A stretch of 64,000 nt of DNA from Paraburkholderia tropica (GTDB taxonomy: Bacteria > Pseudomonadota > Gammaproteobacteria > Burkholderiales > Burkholderiaceae), in contig NZ_CAJZAR010000033.1 of NCBI RefSeq assembly GCF_914484835.1, positions 47,735 through 111,734 of the forward strand. The letters are read 5' to 3'. Under the pieces are notes generated by a model. The model did no database searches and was not told the origin of the DNA. It was given only the letters and a program-made list of their open reading frames with translations. This document shows positions 52,420 to 61,565 of the stretch, in pieces (the first letter of the stretch is position 1; every line of letters starts with the position of its first letter). The position numbers were made by a program, and so were the translations under genes.

Positions 52420-53268
52420 ATGAATATGGCAGAGAGTCACCTCAATCCCGCTGCAAACGGCACCGCCCCTTCGGGCCTCGACCCCGCCCAGGGCAAAAGC
52501 GGTCTCATGCTCGGCAAGCCGAAGATCGAAGTGAAGGACCTGAACTTCTTCTACGGCAAGTACCACGCGCTCAAGAACATCAACCTGCAGATTCCCGAAG
52601 GCAAGGTGACGGCGTTCATCGGCCCGTCGGGCTGCGGCAAGTCCACGCTGCTGCGTACCTTCAACAAGATGTACGCGCTCTATCCCGAGCAGCGCGCCGA
52701 AGGCGAGATCCTGATGGACGGTGAGAACCTGCTCACCTACAACAAGGACATTTCGCTGCTGCGCGCGCGCGTGGGCATGGTGTTCCAGAAGCCGACCCCG
52801 TTCCCGATGTCGATTTACGACAACATCGCGTTCGGCGTGAAGATGTTCGAGAAGCTGTCGCGCCCGGAAATGGACGACCGCGTCGAATGGGCGCTCACCA
52901 AGGCGGCGCTCTGGAACGAAGTGAAGGACAAGCTCAACCAGAGCGGCTACGGCCTCTCGGGCGGCCAGCAGCAGCGTCTGTGCATCGCGCGCGGCATTGC
53001 TATCCGTCCCGAAGTGCTGCTGCTCGACGAGCCGTGCTCGGCGCTCGACCCGATCTCGACGGGCCGCATCGAAGAACTGATCGCGGAACTCAAGAGCGAC
53101 TACACGGTGGTGATCGTCACCCACAACATGCAGCAGGCCGCGCGTTGCTCGGACTACACTGCGTACATGTATCTCGGCGAGCTGATCGAGTTCGGCGACA
53201 CCGAGAAGATCTTCATCAAGCCGGTCCGCAAGGAAACGGAAGACTACATCACCGGCCGCTTCGGCTAA
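52420..53268 (+). CDS. pstB: Phosphate ABC transporter ATPase PstB
   Basis: A 282-residue ATP-binding subunit. Walker A is GPSGCGKST, the Q-loop lies in [11 protein letters not shown], the signature is LSGGQQQR, Walker B is [12 protein letters not shown], and the H-loop is [11 protein letters not shown]. The first 30 residues, before [16 protein letters not shown], are a polar extension beyond the usual 255-260. It hydrolyses ATP to drive phosphate import through PstC/PstA and takes part with PhoU in signalling phosphate sufficiency to PhoR. phoU starts 43 bases downstream. Confidence 0.97.
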   Translation: MNMAESHLNPAANGTAPSGLDPAQGKSGLMLGKPKIEVKDLNFFYGKYHALKNINLQIPEGKVTAFIGPSGCGKSTLLRTFNKMYALYPEQRAEGEILMDGENLLTYNKDISLLRARVGMVFQKPTPFPMSIYDNIAFGVKMFEKLSRPEMDDRVEWALTKAALWNEVKDKLNQSGYGLSGGQQQRLCIARGIAIRPEVLLLDEPCSALDPISTGRIEELIAELKSDYTVVIVTHNMQQAARCSDYTAYMYLGELIEFGDTEKIFIKPVRKETEDYITGRFG

Positions 53269-53311
53269 TCACCGTCGGGTGATCCAGCCAGCGCAAGAAG
53301 GGAGAAACGAC

Positions 53312-54016
53312 ATGTCCGACAAGCATCTGTCCAGCCAGTTCGACGCCGACCTGAACCTGATTTCCTCGAAGGTGCTCGAAATGGGCGGCCTCGTGGAATC
53401 GCAGATCATCACGGCGATGCAGGCCCTCAACGAGTTCGACGGCGAAGCCGCCGAGCGCGTGATCGCCGCCGAAGACCGCCTCAACACGATGGAAGTCGAG
53501 ATCGACGAGGAGTGCAGCAACATCATCGCGCGCCGTCAGCCGGCTGCGCGCGACCTGCGTCTCGTGCTCGCGATCTCGAAGACCATCACGAACCTCGAGC
53601 GCGCCGGCGACGAAGCCGAAAAGATCGCCAAGCGCACCAAGCGGCTGATGGAAGACGGCGCCTCGCGCGCGGTCAATATCGCCGAGATCAAGGTCTCGGG
53701 CGAGATGGCCGTGTCGATCCTGCGCCGCGCGCTCGACGCGTTCGCGCGCCTCGACACCGTGGCCGCCGCGCAGATCGTGCGCGACGACAAGGCGATCGAC
53801 GAGGAATTCCGTGCGTTCGTGCGCAAGCTCGTGAGCTACATGATGGAAGATCCGCGCACGATTTCCGCGGGCCTCGACTATCTGTTCATCGCCAAGGCGA
53901 TCGAGCGGATCGGCGACCACGCGAAGAACATCGCCGAATTCATCATCTACATCGTGAAGGGCACCGACGTGCGCCACAAGTCGCGCGACGCGCTCGAACG
54001 CGAAGCGTTGAGCTGA
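53312..54016 (+). CDS. phoU: Phosphate signalling protein PhoU
   Basis: A 234-residue all-helical protein made of two PhoU repeats, each with an acidic metal-binding motif: E-A-E/D type residues in NLERAGDEAEKIAKRTKRL for the first and AIERIGDHAKNIAEFIIYI for the second. PhoU links the Pst transporter to PhoR and keeps the Pho regulon off when phosphate is abundant. The ATG at 53312 follows AAGGGAG and gives the family start MSDKHLSSQFD; an in-frame GTG at 53279 is unlikely. phoB starts 52 bases after its stop. Confidence 0.96.
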   Translation: MSDKHLSSQFDADLNLISSKVLEMGGLVESQIITAMQALNEFDGEAAERVIAAEDRLNTMEVEIDEECSNIIARRQPAARDLRLVLAISKTITNLERAGDEAEKIAKRTKRLMEDGASRAVNIAEIKVSGEMAVSILRRALDAFARLDTVAAAQIVRDDKAIDEEFRAFVRKLVSYMMEDPRTISAGLDYLFIAKAIERIGDHAKNIAEFIIYIVKGTDVRHKSRDALEREALS

Positions 54017-54068
54017 TCCTTCACATTACGTAACAACGGTTTAACAGGTCTTAGTGCCAGAGGTGCCG

Positions 54069-54770
54069 ATGCCCAGCAGCATTCTCGTCATCGAAGATGA
54101 GCCCGCGATTTCCGAGCTGATTTCCGTGAACCTGCAACACGCGGGTCATTGCCCGATCCGCGCGTATAACGCGGAACAGGCGCAGAACCTGATCAGCGAC
54201 GTGCTGCCCGACCTCATCCTGCTCGACTGGATGCTGCCGGGCAAGTCGGGCGTCAATTTCGCGCGCGATCTGCGCAATAACGAGCGCACGAAGCATATTC
54301 CGATCATCATGCTGACCGCGCGCGGCGACGAGCAGGACAAGGTGCTCGGCCTCGAAATCGGCGCCGACGATTACGTCACGAAGCCGTTTTCGCCGAAGGA
54401 ACTGATGGCGCGCATCAAGGCGGTCCTGCGCCGCCGCGCGCCGCAGCTCACGGAAGACGTGGTCGCCATCAACGGTCTCAAGCTCGATCCGGCCACGCAC
54501 CGCGTCGCGGCCGCCGCCGAAGGCTCGGAGATCAAGCTCGATCTCGGCCCGACCGAGTTCCGCCTGCTGCACTTCTTCATGACGCACCCGGAGCGCGTGC
54601 ACAGCCGCACGCAGCTGCTCGATCAGGTCTGGGGTGACCACGTGTTCGTCGAGGAGCGTACCGTCGACGTGCATATCAAACGTCTGCGTGCGGCGCTTAA
54701 GCCCGCGGGCTGCGATGCTATGATCGAAACGGTGCGCGGTAGCGGCTACCGTCTCGCCAAGAGCGCCTGA
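54069..54770 (+). CDS. phoB: Phosphate regulon response regulator PhoB
   Basis: A 233-residue OmpR-type response regulator. The receiver has the phospho-acceptor Asp53 in LILLDWMLPGKSG, the acidic pair at 10-11 and Lys in TKPFSPKEL. The C-terminal winged helix contains the recognition region VWGDHVFVEERTVDVHIKRLRAAL. It binds Pho boxes as direct-repeat dimers; candidate boxes are seen upstream of pstS, ppk and olsB in this window. ATG 54069 follows AGAGG at 5 bases; a GTG at 54054 would add five residues. phoR follows after a 235-base gap, longer than usual for this pair. Confidence 0.97.
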   Translation: MPSSILVIEDEPAISELISVNLQHAGHCPIRAYNAEQAQNLISDVLPDLILLDWMLPGKSGVNFARDLRNNERTKHIPIIMLTARGDEQDKVLGLEIGADDYVTKPFSPKELMARIKAVLRRRAPQLTEDVVAINGLKLDPATHRVAAAAEGSEIKLDLGPTEFRLLHFFMTHPERVHSRTQLLDQVWGDHVFVEERTVDVHIKRLRAALKPAGCDAMIETVRGSGYRLAKSA

Positions 54771-54872
54771 AGCTGACACTGAGCGGGCATCTGAGGAAGC
54801 GGGGCGGTTCGCCGCTCCGGTGCCCGGCCGCCTGAGGCCGGGCCGCAGTACGCCGGTGGCGGTCGCGATTTC

Positions 54873-54938
54873 GGCTGACGTCAAGCCGATTTCGGGCTGG
54901 CTCCAGGCTGACGTCAGGCTGACTTCAGTCTGACTCGC
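54873..54938. repeat. 11-bp-period direct repeats between phoB and phoR
   Basis: GGCTGACGTCA occurs at 54873 and 54906; GGCTGACTTCA at 54917 and GTCTGACTCGC at 54928 follow with exactly 11-base spacing. On the minus strand the three adjacent units read as xGTCAx half-sites 11 bases apart, the spacing of Pho-box repeats. Confidence 0.8.
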
Positions 54939-55005
54939 GCACTCCGGTGCTTTCCGTATCCGCCGCGCCCCGGTCCGGTCTCCTCTTCTCATCGATCGCA
55001 GGAAC

Positions 55006-56319
55006 ATGAACATCATCTGGGGGCGCGCCCTCGTCTCGATCGTGCTGCTCGCGCTCCTCTGCACGGGCGTCGGCGTGCTGTTCGGCGTGAAGCTCGCGCT
55101 GGTCGTCGCCGTGCTGGCGCTGTCCGCGCAAATGGTTTTCAGCACCTTCCACAAACAGCGCCTGTGGCGTTTGCTCGACGCGCCGGTCTACGGCGAAGTG
55201 CCGAGCGCGCCGGGCGTGTGGGGCGAAATCTATTACCGTCTGCACAAGCTCGCGAAGCGCTGGCATGCCCAGGTGCGCCAGGTCGAGCAGCAGCACTCGC
55301 GTTTCATCCAGGCCATCCAGGCCTCGCCCAACGGCGTGGCCATGCTCGACGATCACGATCAGATCGAGTGGTGCAACGCGATCTCCGAAGTCCATTTCGG
55401 CCTCGACGCCAAACGCGATCTGCGCCAGCACATCACGCATCTCGTGCGTCAGCCCGACTTCGTGCGCTACCTCAATTCGCACGACTATCGGGACATGCTG
55501 ATCATGCGCGGCATGGGCGCGAAGCGGCAGAACGTGCTTTCCGTGCAGGTGTTTCCGTACGGCGACAACCGCAAGCTCGTGCTCTCGCAGGACATCACCG
55601 AGCTTGAACGCACCGACGCCATGCGCCGCGACTTTGTCGCCAACGTCTCGCACGAACTGAAGACGCCGCTCACGGTGCTCTCGGGCTTCCTCGAAACGAT
55701 GCGCGAGCTGCCGCTTTCCGAAGACGAGCGCAACCGCTATTTCGACCTGATGGAGCAGCAGGCGTCGCGCATGCGTCACATCGTGACCGATCTGCTCGTG
55801 CTGGCGAAACTCGAAGGCGAAGGGCGTTCGCCGGGCGATCAGATGATCGACATGCGCGCGGTGCTCGGCCATGTGCGCGAGGACGCGGAAAGCCTCTCGG
55901 GCGGCCATCACCGGATCAGCTTCGATTTCGACGACGGGCTCTCGCTGACCGGTTCGGAAACCGAAATTCTCAGCGCGCTCGGCAATCTCGCGACCAACGC
56001 CGTGCGCTACACGCCGGAAGGCGGCAAGGTGCATCTGGCCTGGCGCGCGGAAGGCGGGCAGGCGGTGTTCTCGGTCACCGATACCGGCTTCGGCATTCCG
56101 GCCAACGACATTCCGCGCCTGACCGAGCGCTTCTATCGCGTGGACCGCAGCCGCTCGCGCGACACGGGCGGCACGGGGCTGGGCCTCGCCATCGTCAAAC
56201 ATGTGCTGCAGCGCCATGACGCGGCGCTCGAAGTGAAAAGCGAGGAAGGGCGCGGCAGTACGTTCACGGTGCGCTTTCCGTCCGCGCGCACGACGCGGCG
56301 TCAGCCCGCGCCGGTTTGA
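55006..56319 (+). CDS. phoR: Phosphate regulon sensor histidine kinase PhoR
   Basis: A 437-residue histidine kinase. Two N-terminal membrane helices (about 7-28 and 30-47) are joined with almost no periplasmic loop, as in other PhoR proteins that sense via PstB/PhoU rather than phosphate itself. A charged linker and a PAS domain (about 95-200) follow, then the DHp domain with the phospho-acceptor His216 in VANVSHELKTPL. The ATPase domain shows the N box LATNAVRYTP, the G1 box DTGFGIP and the G2 box GGTGLGLAIVK. It phosphorylates PhoB on phosphate limitation. A bidirectional terminator follows. Confidence 0.97.
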   Translation: MNIIWGRALVSIVLLALLCTGVGVLFGVKLALVVAVLALSAQMVFSTFHKQRLWRLLDAPVYGEVPSAPGVWGEIYYRLHKLAKRWHAQVRQVEQQHSRFIQAIQASPNGVAMLDDHDQIEWCNAISEVHFGLDAKRDLRQHITHLVRQPDFVRYLNSHDYRDMLIMRGMGAKRQNVLSVQVFPYGDNRKLVLSQDITELERTDAMRRDFVANVSHELKTPLTVLSGFLETMRELPLSEDERNRYFDLMEQQASRMRHIVTDLLVLAKLEGEGRSPGDQMIDMRAVLGHVREDAESLSGGHHRISFDFDDGLSLTGSETEILSALGNLATNAVRYTPEGGKVHLAWRAEGGQAVFSVTDTGFGIPANDIPRLTERFYRVDRSRSRDTGGTGLGLAIVKHVLQRHDAALEVKSEEGRGSTFTVRFPSARTTRRQPAPV

Positions 56320-56361
56320 GCGCAGTGTCGTTCACGGCGTATCGTTTTTCCGGCGCCCAAT

Positions 56362-56394
56362 AAAAAAGCCGCTTCGATCGAAGCGGCTTTTTTT
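56362..56394. terminator. Bidirectional terminator between phoR and ppk
   Basis: AAGCCGCTTC-GATC-GAAGCGGCTT hairpin with an A-tract before and T7 after, between convergent phoR and ppk. Confidence 0.92.
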
Positions 56395-56429
56395 ACGCCT
56401 TGAGCGAAGGCCCAGGCTTAATTAAACCC

Positions 56430-58493
56430 TCACGAGCAGAACTTCGTGAGCAGGCTCATCTGCGCGTTGCGCACGGCCTTGCCCGCGCGGCGGCGCTTGT
56501 AATGGCCATCGCTCTGCATGAGCCACGCCGACTGGTTATCGCCGAGGAAGCACGACAGCCCTTCGGCGATCACGCGGCGCTTCAGACGCCGGTCGTGAAT
56601 CGGGAACGCGACTTCGACGCGGCGGAACAGATTGCGATCCATCCAGTCGGCGCTCGACAGATAGACGTTTTCCGCGCCGCCCGCGTAGAAGTAGTAGATG
56701 CGATGGTGTTCGAGGAAGCGCCCGACGATCGAGCGCACCGTGATGTTCTCCGAGAGTCCCGGCACGCCCGGCTGCAGCGAGCACACGCCGCGCACGATCA
56801 GATCGATCTTCACGCCGGCTTGCGAAGCTTCGTATAGCTCATCGATCACCGTCGGTTCGAGCAGCGCGTTCATCTTCGCGACGATGCGTGCCTTCTTGCC
56901 CTGGCGCGCGGCCTCGGCTTCGGCGCGGATCGACTCGATGAGCTTCGGATGCAGCGTGAACGGCGACTGCCACAGCTCGTGCAGTTGCAGTTCGCCGCCG
57001 ATGCCGGTGAGCTGCTGGAACACGTGATGCACGTCCTCGCAGGTCCTGGGCTCCGAGGTCATGAGGCCGAAGTCGGTATAGAGACGCGCCGTGCGCGGAT
57101 GATAGTTGCCGGTGCCGAGGTGCACGTAGCGGCGCAACTGCATGCGGCCGTTCACGGGCACGCGGCGCACGATCAGCATCATCTTGGCGTGGCACTTGTG
57201 GCCGACCACGCCGTACACCACATGCGCGCCCACGGCTTCGAGCTGCGAGGCCCAGTTGATGTTGGTTTCTTCGTCGAAGCGCGCGAGCAGCTCCACGACC
57301 ACCGTCACTTCCTTGCCGTTGCGCGCGGCCTGCATGAGCGCGTCCATCAGCGGCGAGTCGGTGCCGGTGCGGTAGATGGTCTGCTTGATCGCGACCACGT
57401 TCGGATCGTTGGCGGCCTGCAGCAGCAGTTCCAGCACGGGCTGGAAGCTCTCGTACGGATGATGCAGCAGCACGTCGCCCTGATCGATCACGTCGAACAT
57501 ATTGCTGTTCGCGGCGATGCGCTGCGGAATCGCGGGCACGTGCGGCACGAACTTGAGATCGGGGCGATCGACCATCTCGGGCAGCTGCATGAGGCGCACG
57601 AGATTCACGGGGCCGTCGACGTAGTAGCAGTCCTTCTCGTCCAGGCCGCTTTCGTCGAGCAGACGCCGAACGAGATGCACGGGCGTCTCCGCCGATACTT
57701 CGAGCCGCACCGCATTGCCGAGATGGCGCGCGGGCAGCTCGCCCTGCAGCGCCACGCGCAGATTGGTGATTTCGTCCTCGTCGACGAACAGCTCGCTGTT
57801 GCGCGTGATGCGGAACTGGTTGCAGCTGCGCACCACGAGGCTCGGGAACAGCTCGCCCACGAAGCGCTGCAGCAGCGAGCCGAGCAGCACGAAGCCGTGC
57901 TGGAAGCCCGACAGTTCCTGCGGCATCCGAACGAGTCGCGGCAGCGCGCGCGGCGCCTGCACGATGCCCATCACCGCCTGGCGGCCGAAGGCGTCCTTGC
58001 CTTCGAGCTCGACCACGAAGTTCAGGCTCTTGTTGAGCACGCGCGGGAACGGGTGCGCGGGATCGAGCCCGATCGGCGTGAGCACGGGCAGCAGCTCGTC
58101 GAGGAAGTACTTGCGCGCCCAGGCGGTCTGCGCTTCGTTCCAGGCGTCGGTGCCGTGAAAGTAGATGCCTTCGTTTTCGAGCGCGGGCAGCACGGTGTCG
58201 TGCAGCATGCGGTACTGGCGGTGCACGAGGCGCTGTGCGCGCTCGACCACGAGCTCGTAGACGTGTTGCAGCGACATGCCGTCGGGCGAGAGCACGCCCG
58301 GGTTGTCGCGCATCTGCTCCTGCAGTCCGGCCATGCGGACTTCGAAGAATTCGTCGAGATTGCTGCTGGTGATGCAGATGAAGCGCAAGCGCTCCAGCAA
58401 GGGAACGGAGGGGTCGGCGGCCTGTGCGAGCACACGCTCGTTGAATCCCAGAATGCCCAGTTCGCGGTTGAGAAGGGGATAGCGGATGGACAT
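56430..58493 (-). CDS. ppk: Polyphosphate kinase 1
   Basis: A 687-residue PPK1 that polymerises the gamma-phosphate of ATP into polyphosphate. The four-domain order is normal: an N-terminal helical domain (YPLLNRELGILGFNERVL), a head domain, and two phospholipase D-like domains. The autophosphorylated His435 lies in CHAKMMLIVRR, and the second His region is in the C-terminal half. The ATG at 58493 gives MSIRYPLLNREL. A GTG at 58550 would precede the transcript start predicted from the Pho box at 58557-58574, which supports the shorter form. It is divergent from ppx. Confidence 0.96.
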   Translation of the reverse strand: MSIRYPLLNRELGILGFNERVLAQAADPSVPLLERLRFICITSSNLDEFFEVRMAGLQEQMRDNPGVLSPDGMSLQHVYELVVERAQRLVHRQYRMLHDTVLPALENEGIYFHGTDAWNEAQTAWARKYFLDELLPVLTPIGLDPAHPFPRVLNKSLNFVVELEGKDAFGRQAVMGIVQAPRALPRLVRMPQELSGFQHGFVLLGSLLQRFVGELFPSLVVRSCNQFRITRNSELFVDEDEITNLRVALQGELPARHLGNAVRLEVSAETPVHLVRRLLDESGLDEKDCYYVDGPVNLVRLMQLPEMVDRPDLKFVPHVPAIPQRIAANSNMFDVIDQGDVLLHHPYESFQPVLELLLQAANDPNVVAIKQTIYRTGTDSPLMDALMQAARNGKEVTVVVELLARFDEETNINWASQLEAVGAHVVYGVVGHKCHAKMMLIVRRVPVNGRMQLRRYVHLGTGNYHPRTARLYTDFGLMTSEPRTCEDVHHVFQQLTGIGGELQLHELWQSPFTLHPKLIESIRAEAEAARQGKKARIVAKMNALLEPTVIDELYEASQAGVKIDLIVRGVCSLQPGVPGLSENITVRSIVGRFLEHHRIYYFYAGGAENVYLSSADWMDRNLFRRVEVAFPIHDRRLKRRVIAEGLSCFLGDNQSAWLMQSDGHYKRRRAGKAVRNAQMSLLTKFCS

Positions 58494-58556
58494 TGGCAGT
58501 GAAAGCGGAATTTCGGGGGATGATTCGAACGGACGCTCGGAAATTCTCACAGTAAT

Positions 58557-58574
58557 ATGACTTTATTGTGACAA
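58557..58574 (-). promoter_or_regulatory. Pho box upstream of ppk
   Basis: On the minus strand TTGTCACAATAAAGTCAT: two 7-base half-sites separated by four bases, close to the PhoB consensus CTGTCAT-N4-CTGTCAT. It ends 63 bases before the ppk ATG and points toward ppk. The -10 is weak. Confidence 0.8.
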
Positions 58575-58809
58575 TTGGTGTGTCATAAATTCTACGCCGC
58601 ATTTTCACGTGTTCGACACCTTGCGCACTAATCATGCACACTGGGTCAGGGTGTCCCCGAAGGTCCCGTTACGGGCGTTTCTGACCGTCACTCGCGCGAG
58701 GTGCGACATGACGAAGTCGGGTACGCTTAAAATGGCATATTTGGACAACGCGGCCGTCGCTCAACGAGCCCGCATGACCGCGTTCGCACGCATGGAGCCC
58801 GCCCCCTCG

Positions 58810-60321
58810 ATGGTCAACAATCCGCAACTGCTTGCCGCCGTCGATCTCGGTTCGAACAGCTTTCGTCTGATCGTTGGCCGGGTCGAAGAAACCGATGCCG
58901 GCAGCCAGATCTATCCGGTCGACGCCCTGCGTGAACCCGTGCGCCTTGCCGCGGGCCTGTCGAAAGACAAACAGCTCGACCGCGCCTCGCAGGTGCGCGG
59001 CTGGGACGCGCTCAAGCGTTTCGGCGAGCGCCTGCGCGACTTCCATCCCGATCACGTGCGCGCCGTGGCGACCAACACGCTGCGCGTCGCCAAGAACTCG
59101 CGCGAATTCCTCGTCGAAGCCGAAGCCGCGCTCGGCTTCCCGATCGAAGTGATCGCGGGCCGCGAAGAGGCGCGCCTCATCTACGCGGGCGCCGCGCACT
59201 CGGTGCCGGCGAGCGCGGGCAAGCGCTTCGTCGTGGACATCGGCGGCGGCTCGACCGAGTTCATCATCGGTTCGCACTACACGCCGATCCGCATGGAAAG
59301 CCTGTATATCGGCTGCGTGAGCCATAGCCGCCAGTTCTTCCCGGCCGGCAACGTCGACGAATACACCATGCGCCAGGCCGAACTCGCCGCCACGCGCGAA
59401 ATCCAGATCATTTCGTCGGACTACCGCGCGACCGGCTGGGACCAGGCGATCGGCTCCTCGGGCACGGCGCGCGCGCTGGCCGAACTCGTCGAAGCGAACG
59501 GCTTCAACGATCCGGGCGTGACGCACGGCATTTCGCGCGGCGGCCTCGAACGTCTGAAGCGCGCGCTGATCAAGGCGGAGAACGTCAACCGCCTGAAGCT
59601 CGTCGCGCTCAAGCCCGACCGCATTCCGGTGCTGGCGGGCGGCCTCTCGATCATGATCGCCGTGTTCGACGAACTGGGTATCGATTACGTCGACACCACC
59701 GACGGCGCGCTGCGTCTGGGCGTGCTGTACGACCTGCTGGGCCGTTCGCAGCACGAAGACATGCGCACGGTCACGGTGGAAGGCTTCATGCGCCGCTACG
59801 GCGTCGATCGCGCGCAGGCGAGCCGCATCGCCGAACTCGCGGTGAGCTTCTACGACCAGTTCGACGAGCCCGACGCGGAGCGCCGCGAGGAAAGCCGCAA
59901 TTTCCTCAACTGGGCGGCCTCGCTGCATGAGATCGGTCTGTCGATTTCGCACAGCGCGTATCACAAGCATTCGGCCTATATCGCCAGCAACGCCGACATG
60001 CCCGGCTTCTCGCGCACCGATCAGGCACGCCTCGCGGCGCTCGTGCTCGGCCACGTGGGCAAGCTCGGCAAGCTCTCGCAGGCGCGCGACGTCGAATGGC
60101 CGCTGCTGTTCTGCCTGCGCCTCGCCGCGCTGCTGAGCCGCCGCCGCGCCGACGTCGGCCTGCCGCACATCAAGGTCTTGCGCGAAGGCGAGGGCTTCGA
60201 GGTGCTGCTGCCGAACGCGTGGGTGCAGAACAATCCGCTCACCGACTACAACCTCGTCCAGGAAGCGGCGGAGTGGGGCAAGATCGGCATTCCGTATCGC
60301 GTGGTGTACACCGAGGAGTGA
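58810..60321 (+). CDS. ppx: Exopolyphosphatase Ppx/GppA
   Basis: A 503-residue ASKHA-fold phosphatase that removes terminal phosphate from polyphosphate or acts on pppGpp. Family motifs are AAVDLGSNSFRLIVGRV, TNTLRVAKNSREFL, VIAGREEARLIYAGA and the ATP-phosphate loop VVDIGGGSTEF. The C-terminal HD-like region has HEIGLSISHSAYHKHSAYI. The start is uncertain: ATG 58810 is the last before the first conserved strand; 58774 and 58708 (the latter after a GAGGTG ribosome site) are alternatives adding 12 and 34 residues. Divergent from ppk across a Pho-box-containing gap. Confidence 0.94.
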   Translation: MVNNPQLLAAVDLGSNSFRLIVGRVEETDAGSQIYPVDALREPVRLAAGLSKDKQLDRASQVRGWDALKRFGERLRDFHPDHVRAVATNTLRVAKNSREFLVEAEAALGFPIEVIAGREEARLIYAGAAHSVPASAGKRFVVDIGGGSTEFIIGSHYTPIRMESLYIGCVSHSRQFFPAGNVDEYTMRQAELAATREIQIISSDYRATGWDQAIGSSGTARALAELVEANGFNDPGVTHGISRGGLERLKRALIKAENVNRLKLVALKPDRIPVLAGGLSIMIAVFDELGIDYVDTTDGALRLGVLYDLLGRSQHEDMRTVTVEGFMRRYGVDRAQASRIAELAVSFYDQFDEPDAERREESRNFLNWAASLHEIGLSISHSAYHKHSAYIASNADMPGFSRTDQARLAALVLGHVGKLGKLSQARDVEWPLLFCLRLAALLSRRRADVGLPHIKVLREGEGFEVLLPNAWVQNNPLTDYNLVQEAAEWGKIGIPYRVVYTEE

Positions 60322-60370
60322 TCGCGCGCTCCGTCTGACGATGTGACTGTCTGACGATGTGGAAAAGCAG

Positions 60371-60397
60371 AACGCCCGGCTTCATGGCCGGGCGTTT
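60371..60397. terminator. Bidirectional terminator between ppx and olsB
   Basis: AACGCCCGGC-TTCAT-GGCCGGGCGTT hairpin followed by TTGTTT on the plus strand, between convergent genes. Confidence 0.8.
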
Positions 60398-60419
60398 TGT
60401 TTGGTGACGTCCTGACGGC

Positions 60420-61238
60420 TCAGCGCGCGGCGGCGTCGCCGAGGAAATGGCGCGCGTAACGCTCGTTGATGTCCGAGAGGCGGAACAGCGTGAGGAAGTC
60501 GGCGGTGTTGAAGTCCGGGTCCCAGGCCGGCGCGCCGCAGATCTTCGCGCCGAGGCGCAGATAACCCTTGATCAGCGGCGGCGGCACGGCGCTGCCGCCC
60601 GTGCGCAGTTCCTCGACGGGCAGCGGCGTGTGCGGGAAGGCGCGGTATTCCGGGTCGGTCAGCGCGCTAGCGCCGAGCGAGGCGTACAGATTGGCCGCGT
60701 AGTGGCCGCCGTCGGCCATCGCCACGCTCGCGCAGCCGAGCATCGTCTCGTAGCCGTTGTGCGTCATGTAGGCGCCCAGACCGCCCCACAGCGACATGAT
60801 CACCGAGCCGCTGCGGTAGTCGGGATGCACGCACGAGCGGCCCACTTCGACCATCTTCGGGCGCAGATGCGCGAGGCGCGACACGTCGAATTCGCTCTCG
60901 GCGTACAGGCGGCCGATGCGCGTGGCTTCGTGCGGCGGCAGCACGCGATAGGTGCCGACGACCTTGAGCGTGTCGAGGTCGCGCACGATCAGGTGATCGC
61001 AGTAGTGGTCGAAGGCGTCGACGTCGAGGCCGGCCGGGCCGGTCAGACGCGCGCCCATTTCCTCGGCGAACACGCGGTAGCGCAGGCGCTGCGCTTCGCG
61101 CAGTTCTTCGTCGCTGCGAGCCCAGGCCACCTGAAGTCGGTGCTGCGCGGTGACCGTTTCTTCGGCACGCGGCAGACGCCGATTCAACTCGAAAAGGCTC
61201 GAGGCGAACGGCAGGGTGGGCGTCGGCAGATCTCGCAT
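60420..61238 (-). CDS. olsB: L-ornithine N-alpha-acyltransferase OlsB (GNAT fold)
   Basis: A 272-residue GNAT-family N-acyltransferase of the OlsB type, recognised from VAWARSDEELREAQRLRYRVFAEEMGA, DHYCDHLIVRD, VGTYRVLPP and EVGRSCVHPDYRSGSVIMSLWGGL. It transfers a 3-hydroxyacyl chain from ACP to ornithine, giving lyso-ornithine lipid, the first step to phosphorus-free ornithine lipid. The second acyltransferase OlsA is not in the window. AGGA lies 6 bases before the ATG at 61238. A Pho-box-like repeat sits about 75 bases upstream, and the gene lies next to the pst-pho-ppk-ppx block. Confidence 0.9.
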   Translation of the reverse strand: MRDLPTPTLPFASSLFELNRRLPRAEETVTAQHRLQVAWARSDEELREAQRLRYRVFAEEMGARLTGPAGLDVDAFDHYCDHLIVRDLDTLKVVGTYRVLPPHEATRIGRLYAESEFDVSRLAHLRPKMVEVGRSCVHPDYRSGSVIMSLWGGLGAYMTHNGYETMLGCASVAMADGGHYAANLYASLGASALTDPEYRAFPHTPLPVEELRTGGSAVPPPLIKGYLRLGAKICGAPAWDPDFNTADFLTLFRLSDINERYARHFLGDAAAR

Positions 61239-61565
61239 GGGGCGTCCTGGTCGGGAAGTAAGAGAACTTTCCCGGCAATTTAGTAATACGCGGTTACGTT
61301 TCCATGAAAACGCAATGACGATTCAATGACGCTCTGTAAGCCTGACGGGCGGAATCGGGGTCTGTGCTGCGCTGGAGCGGGGTGTTTGCCGCATGTGGGC
61401 GGCGCTGGGATGGGGCTGGCGGGCAGGGCGCGCCGCGTTCATCGGCGCGCGAAGGCATGGCGACGATGGCGCGCGGCGTAACGCGCCGTCATGGAGTGTG
61501 TGGCGCCGATCAGACGGGATCGGCGCAGTTTCAGCGGATGGGGGCGAGGACGATGGCGACCCGGA
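61239..61565. other. Gap between olsB and sixA
   Basis: The 327 bases hold the olsB promoter region with a Pho box (61314-61331) and a GC-rich stretch toward sixA with short GGCGCGC-type inverted repeats. I support no gene here and no clear terminator for sixA. Confidence 0.6.
61314..61331 (-). promoter_or_regulatory. Pho-box-like repeat upstream of olsB
   Basis: On the minus strand CGTCATTGAATCGTCATT: a perfect repeat of CGTCATT with 11-base period (7-4-7), matching the layout and the GTCAT core of PhoB sites. It points toward olsB, 76 bases from its ATG. Confidence 0.7.

Noticed and set aside
58550..58552. GTG start for ppk (adds 19 residues)
   Set aside because: A promoter based on the Pho box at 58557-58574 would start transcription downstream of this codon, and the ATG at 58493 gives the family N-terminus.
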